DNA from: an uncultured Kroppenstedtia sp.
Lineage (GTDB): Bacteria; Bacillota; Bacilli; Thermoactinomycetales; DSM-45169
Assembly: GCA_959600065.1 (NCBI GenBank)
Contig: CAUGKZ010000014.1
Span: forward strand, 1-12,178
DNA length: 12,178 nucleotides
Direction: 5' to 3'
In this document: piece by piece, positions 7,081-12,178 of the stretch
Position numbering within the stretch: the stretch's first letter is position 1
Layout: every line of letters begins with the position of its first letter
Program-made: the position numbers and the translations under genes
The notes under the pieces: generated by a model
Databases searched by the model: none
What the model saw: the letters and a program-made list of their open reading frames with translations, nothing else
Told to the model about the DNA's origin: nothing

Positions 7081-7228
7081 CATGTGATACCCTGCGATTG
7101 CAGGGGGCGGTATGGGATTCACATTTCGTTCCGTTGTTCTGGCGGCTCAAGTCGGGGGGCGAAGACCCTGGGCACGTCAGGCATCCTGTTCCTGTGGGGA
7201 TGACAACTTTTTCACAACGCTTCGAGTG
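7044..7228 (-). ncRNA. Candidate structured RNA between dtd and tkt (about 185 nt; possibly 6S-like)
   Basis: No coding frame is credible in this stretch. Its two ends pair over about 15 bp. On the minus strand, CACT-C-GAAGCGT-T-GTGA (7228 to about 7212) faces TCAC-ATGCTTC-A-AGTG (about 7087 to 7072), with one mismatch, one G-U and one bulge. Inside, next to the closing stem, ATAC/GTAT and CCTGC/GCAGG form a bulged hairpin with an AATC loop (about 7088-7116). The RNA ends in a T7 terminator. The length, long closing stem and adjacent 3' hairpin resemble 6S RNA, and B. subtilis encodes 6S-1 next to aspS in the same relA-dtd-hisS-aspS neighbourhood. Against this, I see no good promoter directly upstream, and the central part does not fold into an obvious terminal stem. 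It may instead be the 3' UTR of relA-dtd or an attenuator before tkt. Confidence 0.45.
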
Positions 7229-7239
7229 CCCGTAGGGAT

Positions 7240-7689
7240 TCAGTCATTGGGTGTCCGCTCCAAAATCAAGGTCACGGGGCCATCATTGGTCAGTTTCACC
7301 TGCATCATGGCACCGAAAATCCCCGTTTCCACCTGAACTCCGTGGGACTCTAACTGCTGATTAAATCGCTGATAGAGGCCCTCAGCCACCTCTGGCCGCG
7401 CTGCCGCCAAGAAATTGGGGCGCCTTCCTTTGCGACAGTCTCCGTAAAGAGTAAATTGGGAAACCGAGAGAATGGCTCCCCCTACATCCAGTAAGGAGCG
7501 GTTCATCTTCCCCTTCTCATCTTCAAAAATCCGCAGGTGGACCAGCTTTTCTGCCAGGTAACGGATCTCTTCCTCTCCGTCCCCCTCTGTAAATCCCACC
7601 AGGCAGACGAGGCCGTGATCGATCGCTCCAGTTTTCTCCCCTTCTACGGAAACACTAGCATCTTTGGCACGTTGCACCACCACACGCAC
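7240..7689 (-). CDS. dtd: D-aminoacyl-tRNA deacylase (DTD)
   Basis: The 149-residue protein is a complete member of the DTD family. These dimeric cytosolic enzymes hydrolyse D-amino acids, and glycine from tRNA-Ala, off mischarged tRNA. Both signature motifs are present: SQFTL at residues 77-81, lining the active site, and the Gly-cisPro motif in NDGPVT at 135-140 (G137-P138). The N-terminal [17 protein letters not shown] is typical. The start codon is GTG at 7689, preceded by GGGAGGG with 6 nt spacing; an overlapping ATG two bases upstream is out of frame. It lies 21 nt downstream of relA on the same strand, the conserved relA-dtd pairing of Bacillota, and must share its transcript. In many relatives hisS and aspS follow, but here the structured RNA and tkt come next. 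Confidence 0.96.
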   Translation of the reverse strand: MRVVVQRAKDASVSVEGEKTGAIDHGLVCLVGFTEGDGEEEIRYLAEKLVHLRIFEDEKGKMNRSLLDVGGAILSVSQFTLYGDCRKGRRPNFLAAARPEVAEGLYQRFNQQLESHGVQVETGIFGAMMQVKLTNDGPVTLILERTPND

Positions 7690-7710
7690 ATTTTTCCCTC
7701 CCAGACTGAT

Positions 7711-9861
7711 TTATTGCATGATGCGCCGTACACTGTAGATATCAGGCACTCTTTTGATTTTATCCACCACGGACTGCAGATGATTGATATTGCGAATGGA
7801 GATGGAGATACTGACCTTGGCCAAGCCCCGTCGATCCGCCTTGCCGCTGACCGCGGACAAGGCGACCTTGGTTTCAGCCACTGCTTGCAGAATTTCGTTC
7901 AACAAGCCATTTCGGTCCAGACCCGATACCTCGAGATCCACCTGGTAGGATTGATCCTGTCCCCCTTCCCACTCCACTGGGATCATTCGGTTCTCTTCCA
8001 CCCCCTCCAGGTTGGGACAATCCGCTCGATGTACGGACACGCCCCGACCTTGGGTGACAAAACCTTTGATCTCATCTCCGGGAACCGGATGACAACAGCG
8101 GGACAGACGCACCAGCAGGTTATCCACTCCTTTGACCCGGACCCCGTGATCCAGTTGTTTCCGCCGAGTGGGCATCGCTTTCACATCGGGGAGAACCAAG
8201 GGTGGCTCCTCTTCCAGACGCATCCCTTCCGTCAAGCGGTTCACCACCTGTTGCGTGGACAATCCTCCGTATCCGACGGCGGCATACATATCCGTTTCAT
8301 CAGAAAAATTGAAGTTGTGAGCCACTTTCTGAACCCGATCCCCTCCCATGACCGAGGAAGGATCGTAATCTTGCTTTTTCAGCGCACTCTCAATCATTTC
8401 CTGTCCCTTGGCTACACTCTCTTCTCTCCGCTCTTTCTTAAACCAGTTGCGGATTTTGCTGCGAGCTTGGGAGGACTTGACCAATTTCAACCAGTCCCGG
8501 CTCGGACCGTAACTGTGTTTGGAGGTGAGAATCTCCACAATATCCCCTGTCCTCAAGCGATGATCCAAGGGAACAATTTTGTTGTTCACCTTCGCCCCGA
8601 TACAGCGGTTCCCTACCTCCGTATGGATGCGGTAAGCAAAGTCCAGCGGAACGGAACCTGAGGGCAACTCCAACACATCTCCCTTGGGCGTGAAGACAAA
8701 CACGGAATCGGAAAACCAATCCACCTTCAAATTTTCGACAAACTCTCGGGCATCATGGGTCTCCTGTTGCATCTCCAATATTTCCCTGAACCATTTCAAC
8801 TTTTCATTGAAGGAACCTTCGAGCTGGGCTCCCTCTTTGTATGCCCAGTGGGCAGCGATCCCGTATTCGGCGATCCGGTGCATTTCCCGGGTGCGGATCT
8901 GCACCTCGATCGGCTCTCCTTTAGGGCCGATCACCGTGGTGTGAAGAGATTGGTACATGTTGGCTTTGGGCATGGCGATATAATCTTTGAACCGACCCGG
9001 CATCGGTTTCCAGATAGTGTGGATGATTCCCAGAACCGCATAGCAGTCCCGGATCGAATCTACGATCACTCGCACAGCCAACAGATCGTAAATTTCATTA
9101 AACTGTTTGTGATCCTTTATCATCTTGCGGTAGATGCTGTAGATGTGTTTCGGCCGCCCGGAGAGATCCGCAGACAGATTCATCCCCTCAAGGCGATCCC
9201 GAATGGTGGCAATCACTTCATCTAGATATTTCTCCCGTTCCGCCCGTTTCTGCTTCATCAGATGAACAATTCGGTAATACTGCTGCGGATTGAGATTCCG
9301 CAGGGAGCTGTCCTCCAACTCCCATTTAATGGTCGAAATCCCCAGACGATGGGCCAAGGGAGCGAATATCTCCAGTGTCTCCCTGGAGATCCGGCGCCGT
9401 TTTGCCTCAGGCAGATATTTTAAGGTTCGCATGTTATGGAGACGATCCGCCAGTTTGATCAAGATCACCCGGATATCCTGAGCCATGGCTACAAACATTT
9501 TGCGATGGTTTTCCGCCTGGTGCTCCGCCGAGGATTTATATTTCATCCGTTGTTTCAATTTGGTCAGGCCGTCCACGATTTGGGCGACTGTCTCACCAAA
9601 TTCAGCCTCCAAAACCTCCAGGGGGACCCCGGTATCCTCTACCACATCGTGGAGAATCGCGGAGATCAGGGTGGTGGCATCCATCTGAAGTTCCGCCAAG
9701 ATCCCAGCGACCGCCACCGGGTGATGAATATATTCCTCACCGGATTTTCGGGTCTGACCCCTGTGGGCCTCCTCGGCAAAGAGATAGGCCTTTTCCACCT
9801 GCTCCAAGTCTTCTTTATTTAAATAGTGACCCGCTTGATCCAACAGTTCCTCAATTGGCAT
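7711..9861 (-). CDS. relA: Bifunctional (p)ppGpp synthetase/hydrolase Rel
   Basis: The 716-residue protein is a long RelA/SpoT homologue that makes and degrades the alarmone (p)ppGpp on ribosomes during amino-acid starvation. Domains in order: the HD hydrolase with HHP (46-48), HDVVEDTG (71-78) and LADRLHNMRTL (138-148); the synthetase with RPKHIYSIYRKM (236-247) and RFKDYIAMPKANMYQSLHTT (290-309); TGS at about 386-446; a helical region; a Cys/zinc-finger region with RCCHPVPGD (588-596) and C615; and a C-terminal ACT domain (about 638-716). The RFKD motif marks the bifunctional Rel type rather than the EXDD of monofunctional RelA, and the intact HD and ED residues predict active hydrolysis. 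The start is ATG 9861 with AGGTGA 7 nt upstream; the frame is open for 50 more codons upstream, but they cross the promoter and a terminator. It forms an operon with dtd and has its own promoter. Confidence 0.97.
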   Translation of the reverse strand: MPIEELLDQAGHYLNKEDLEQVEKAYLFAEEAHRGQTRKSGEEYIHHPVAVAGILAELQMDATTLISAILHDVVEDTGVPLEVLEAEFGETVAQIVDGLTKLKQRMKYKSSAEHQAENHRKMFVAMAQDIRVILIKLADRLHNMRTLKYLPEAKRRRISRETLEIFAPLAHRLGISTIKWELEDSSLRNLNPQQYYRIVHLMKQKRAEREKYLDEVIATIRDRLEGMNLSADLSGRPKHIYSIYRKMIKDHKQFNEIYDLLAVRVIVDSIRDCYAVLGIIHTIWKPMPGRFKDYIAMPKANMYQSLHTTVIGPKGEPIEVQIRTREMHRIAEYGIAAHWAYKEGAQLEGSFNEKLKWFREILEMQQETHDAREFVENLKVDWFSDSVFVFTPKGDVLELPSGSVPLDFAYRIHTEVGNRCIGAKVNNKIVPLDHRLRTGDIVEILTSKHSYGPSRDWLKLVKSSQARSKIRNWFKKERREESVAKGQEMIESALKKQDYDPSSVMGGDRVQKVAHNFNFSDETDMYAAVGYGGLSTQQVVNRLTEGMRLEEEPPLVLPDVKAMPTRRKQLDHGVRVKGVDNLLVRLSRCCHPVPGDEIKGFVTQGRGVSVHRADCPNLEGVEENRMIPVEWEGGQDQSYQVDLEVSGLDRNGLLNEILQAVAETKVALSAVSGKADRRGLAKVSISISIRNINHLQSVVDKIKRVPDIYSVRRIMQ

Positions 9862-9901
9862 ATTCCACTCACCTAAAATCATGTATTTAAAATAATTTTT
9901 C

Positions 9902-9930
9902 CTTATATTATCTCCAATCCCCCCTGTGAA
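9902..9930 (-). promoter_or_regulatory. SigA-type promoter of relA-dtd
   Basis: On the minus strand, TTCACA (9930-9925; 5 of 6 consensus) and TATAAG (9907-9902; 5 of 6) are spaced by 17 bp. It lies between the upstream gene's terminator and relA. The predicted start near 9895 gives a leader of about 34 nt, too short for a riboswitch. Confidence 0.75.
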
Positions 9931-9950
9931 GTAAAGGGAAAAGAAGATAT

Positions 9951-9972
9951 AAAAAGGCCCGGCGAAGCCGGG
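9951..9972 (-). terminator. Rho-independent terminator of the small membrane protein gene
   Basis: On the minus strand, CCCGGC and GCCGGG (9972-9958) form a perfect GC-rich 6-bp stem with a TTC loop, followed by CC and TTTTTATA. It lies about 40 nt after the stop at 10012 and separates that gene from relA. Confidence 0.88.
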
Positions 9973-10011
9973 TTCCTCGTTCCCTTCCGAAGCCGGAGCC
10001 GCTGGATCCAA

Positions 10012-10356
10012 TCAACCGCGGCGACGACGCCGAAAGCCTATCTTAAAACGGATATAAAGAAAAAGTGCTGAAAACAGGATGGCCAAAATCAACATCATCA
10101 TATATCGAGTCACATCATCCTCTTCCGCTTTATTCATCAAATACGGCACCACTACGATTCCACCGTAGGCCGTAACCTCGAAAGAGAACAGAAACCTCTT
10201 CCAGACCCGATAAAGATAATCCCTCACTTGAATATCGCCAGGGGTGAACAGCTCTTTAAAAAACATAATTACAATAAGCACCATCCAAATCACAAAACCA
10301 AATACAACCAACGTGGCAAATGCGGCAACTAATTCGGTGAAAAAATCGCCGAACAA
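10012..10356 (-). CDS. Small three-helix membrane protein, function unknown
   Basis: The 114-residue protein has a hydrophobic helix at about residues 9-33. A basic amphipathic connector follows (RDYLYRVWKRFLFSFE, 45-60). A shorter hydrophobic segment lies at about 61-74, then an acidic loop NKAEEDDVTR, then a third helix at about 85-104. The tail is strongly basic (KIGFRRRRRG) and probably cytoplasmic. The start is TTG at 10356, preceded by GGGGGG with about 7 nt spacing; no ATG near the N-terminus fits better. I do not recognise the family. It lies between the PBP gene and relA but has its own terminator and a possible promoter, so it is probably monocistronic. In B. subtilis the gene before relA is apt, so this neighbour is a local feature. 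No function is proposed. Confidence 0.75.
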   Translation of the reverse strand: MFGDFFTELVAAFATLVVFGFVIWMVLIVIMFFKELFTPGDIQVRDYLYRVWKRFLFSFEVTAYGGIVVVPYLMNKAEEDDVTRYMMMLILAILFSALFLYIRFKIGFRRRRRG

Positions 10357-10388
10357 GAGGATTCCCCCCTTTTCTCAATGTCTTTTCC

Positions 10389-10415
10389 AGAATAGCAAAA
10401 ACCATTCCTAATCAA
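10389..10415 (-). promoter_or_regulatory. Possible promoter of the small membrane protein gene
   Basis: On the minus strand, an extended -10 TGC-TATTCT (10397-10389) lies 15 bp downstream of TTGATT (10415-10410). The spacing is short, but an extended -10 tolerates a weak -35. The start would lie near 10382, giving a leader of about 26 nt. It overlaps the tail of the PBP terminator. Confidence 0.4.
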
Positions 10416-10454
10416 AAGGGGGACTTGGGAAGATGGGCCAAGTTGTCCCCCTTT
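10411..10454 (-). terminator. Rho-independent terminator of the PBP gene
   Basis: On the minus strand, AAAGGGGGA (from 10454) and TCCCCCTTT (to about 10415) form the outer stem. CTTGG/CCAAG forms an inner helix, separated by a small asymmetric loop, with a CCCATCTT-type apical loop. TTTTGATT follows the 3' arm. It begins 13 nt after the PBP stop codon. Confidence 0.85.
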
Positions 10455-10466
10455 GCTGACAGGAAT

Positions 10467-12178
10467 TCAGTTTCTCCATTCCTTCCATTTCTCTTCCCAT
10501 TCTTCTTTTTTCTTTTTCCATCGATTCTCTATCTTTTCTCTTTCCCGTTCCCATCCCTTTTTCAGATCATCCCCCAGGTTCCCTTTCTCGTCGTCTTTCT
10601 TCTTCTCTTCTTCCTTCTCTTTACTCTCCTCTTCCGGAGGTGTCCGATCTATTTTGGGTGGAGTCTTCCACTTGACCTCGGATAGATCGAACTGTTTTAC
10701 GGGGCGCCCCTGCAGAGCACCGCTCATCAGTTCCCGAAAGATCGGAGCAGCCGTACTTCCGCTGGAGGTGGTCAGGAAGTGTTCGCTATCGGTTTTGTCA
10801 TAACCGACCCAGACGGCTCCCACCAGCTCTGGGGTATAGCCGACAAACCAGTTATCTTTCGCCCCGTCCCGCCCGTCAGGCAGTTGGGTAGTCCCCGTCT
10901 TCCCGGCAGTGGGTCGACCGGGAATTTGTGCCTTGCGACCGGTTCCTTCTTGCACCACGCCTCGCAGCATATAAGTAATGTGTTGCGAAACAGTGGGTTG
11001 GGAGACACGAACCGATTTCTTATACCATTTTCCCAATACCTCTCCGTCCGCCGTCTCCACCCGCCGAATGGCATGGGCATCCACTACAATTCCATTGTTG
11101 GCAAAGGCGGAATAAGCCTGAGCCATCTGGAGGGGAGAGGCTCCTTCCTGCAAACCTCCCAATGCCAGCCCCAACTGCCGATCTTCATCGGTCAAGGGAA
11201 TCCCTGAAGTTTTGGAGTAGCGAATTCCCTTATCTACTCCGATTTGATCCAACAACCAGACCGCTGGCACATTGAGAGAATCGATCACCGCTTCATACAT
11301 GGTGACCTCCCCCAAATACTGTCCACTTTGATTTTTGGGTGCGTACTTGCCGAAGGAGATCGGTTCGTCCACCAGTCGTGCATCCAAACCATATCCTTGA
11401 ATGAGGGCGGGAGCATAAACCGAGATCGGCTTCATCGACGAACCGGGCTGTCTCTTCAGCTGGGTTGCCCGATTGAACCCCCGAAAAACATGGTCTCCAC
11501 GACCGCCTACCAAAGCTCGGAGCCCTCCTGTTTGAGGATCCACCAAGACACTGCCGCTTTGTACCAGAGTATCTCCCTTTCCCTGGGGAAACAGATCATC
11601 CCGAGCATACACATCCTCTGCAGCCTGTTGCATACGGGGATCCAACTCTGTATAGATGCGCAGGCCGCCGGAGAGCACCTCTTTCTCCGTCAGATCGTAG
11701 CGGTCGATCGCTTCTTGGATGATGGCATCCACGTAGGAAGGATAACGTCCTTTGTAGTCGTCGGCATCTTGGCCTTCCAGGACAATGTCTGTCTCCTTCG
11801 CTTTTTGTGCCGTCTTTTTATCGATAAACCCTTCCGCCTCCATCTTGGAGAGGACGACATCCCGGCGGGTCATCGCTTTGTTGAAGTTTTTGAAAGGCGA
11901 CAAAGCGGAAGGGGCTTGGATCATCCCGGCCAACAGAGCTGACTCGCCGACGGTCAGATCCTTGGGTTCTTTGCCGAAATAGGTTCGGGCCGCCTTTTTC
12001 AATCCCCAGGCACCCTCCCCGAAGTAGATGGTGTTGAGATACACTTCCATGATCTCATCCTTGGTATACTTGCGTTCCACCTTTTTGGCCAAGAGAACCT
12101 CTTTGATTTTTCGTTTGTAAGTACGCTCATGGGTGAGGAACACATTTTTAGCCAATTGTTGTGTCAGGGTGCTCCCCC
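10467..12178 (-). CDS. Class A penicillin-binding protein (PBP1A type), N-terminus outside the window
   Basis: The frame is open through the right edge and reads GSTLTQQLAKN, the conserved glycosyltransferase-51 motif, so the CDS is partial; 569 residues are visible. Class A PBPs are membrane-anchored enzymes that polymerise lipid II and cross-link peptidoglycan outside the cell. The GT51 part continues with KIKEVLLAKKVERKYTKDEI, then MEVYLNTIYFGEGAWGLKKA. The transpeptidase domain has all three motifs: S246-x-x-K in PGSSMKP, S300-L-N in DSLNVPAVW, and K426-T-G in AGKTGTT (visible numbering). The nucleophile lies in the first. After the domain comes a Pro-containing linker (KTPPKIDRTPPEE), then about 55 very charged residues with five Trp spaced 11, 7, 4 and 3. 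The missing part should hold the cytoplasmic tail, the membrane helix and the first GT51 motif with the catalytic Glu. The gene has its own terminator. Which paralogue it is (ponA- or pbpF-like) cannot be decided here. Confidence 0.95.
   Translation of the reverse strand, partial: GSTLTQQLAKNVFLTHERTYKRKIKEVLLAKKVERKYTKDEIMEVYLNTIYFGEGAWGLKKAARTYFGKEPKDLTVGESALLAGMIQAPSALSPFKNFNKAMTRRDVVLSKMEAEGFIDKKTAQKAKETDIVLEGQDADDYKGRYPSYVDAIIQEAIDRYDLTEKEVLSGGLRIYTELDPRMQQAAEDVYARDDLFPQGKGDTLVQSGSVLVDPQTGGLRALVGGRGDHVFRGFNRATQLKRQPGSSMKPISVYAPALIQGYGLDARLVDEPISFGKYAPKNQSGQYLGEVTMYEAVIDSLNVPAVWLLDQIGVDKGIRYSKTSGIPLTDEDRQLGLALGGLQEGASPLQMAQAYSAFANNGIVVDAHAIRRVETADGEVLGKWYKKSVRVSQPTVSQHITYMLRGVVQEGTGRKAQIPGRPTAGKTGTTQLPDGRDGAKDNWFVGYTPELVGAVWVGYDKTDSEHFLTTSSGSTAAPIFRELMSGALQGRPVKQFDLSEVKWKTPPKIDRTPPEEESKEKEEEKKKDDEKGNLGDDLKKGWEREREKIENRWKKKKEEWEEKWKEWRN

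Noticed and set aside
7091..7106. CCCTGC/GCAGGG hairpin as a stand-alone terminator
   Set aside because: No T tract follows it on either strand. It fits better as an inner hairpin of the larger RNA.
7537..8661. Long (374-codon) open frame on the plus strand opposite relA and dtd
   Set aside because: It is antisense to two conserved genes, has no SD, and its His/Phe/Pro-rich translation shows no family features. It is a shadow of codon bias.
9862..10011. 50-residue N-terminal extension of Rel
   Set aside because: It crosses a terminator and the relA promoter, and the family N-terminus matches the ATG at 9861 with an SD.

Overview
The window reads as a chromosomal segment of a Gram-positive spore-former-type Bacillota (class Bacilli). 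The evidence is the gene content (HemZ, a bifunctional Rel with dtd directly downstream, a YjiH-family protein, a class A PBP), the strong GGGAGG/GGAGG Shine-Dalgarno (SD) sites, and frequent TTG and GTG starts. The moderate GC content and protein flavour would suit a Thermoactinomycetaceae-like organism, but that is inference only. No mobile element, CRISPR array, tRNA or rRNA is visible.

Layout, left to right. At 1-261 (-) is the N-terminal part of a small membrane protein cut by the window edge. At 405-2303 (-) is a compact unit: a SigA-like promoter, a 53-codon small ORF, a structured leader ending in a terminator-like hairpin, hemZ, and an intrinsic terminator. At 2591-3311 (+) is a SAM-dependent methyltransferase broken by two frameshifts. 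At 3577-4929 (+) is a YjiH-family membrane protein with a nucleoside-recognition (Gate) domain; it converges on transketolase (tkt, 4970-6982, -) over a shared bidirectional terminator. Upstream of tkt lie an extended -10 promoter and a structured RNA of about 185 nt that ends in a poly-U terminator. Next come dtd and relA (7240-9861, -), an evident two-gene operon with a near-consensus promoter, then a small three-helix membrane protein (10012-10356, -). A class A penicillin-binding protein (10467-12178, -) runs off the right edge.

Most genes are housekeeping: late heme synthesis (hemZ), the pentose phosphate pathway (tkt), the stringent response (relA), proofreading of D-aminoacyl-tRNA (dtd) and peptidoglycan synthesis (PBP). 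Each unit on the minus strand has its own promoter and terminator, so they do not form one operon.

The less ordinary signals are non-coding or at protein ends. (1) The hemZ leader places a terminator-like hairpin between the SD and the AUG and has a short ORF overlapping the hemZ start as ATGA. (2) The dtd-tkt RNA has a long closing stem that shares an arm with its terminator. (3) The PBP tail is a charged helix with five Trp on one face. No clearly new multi-gene system was found.
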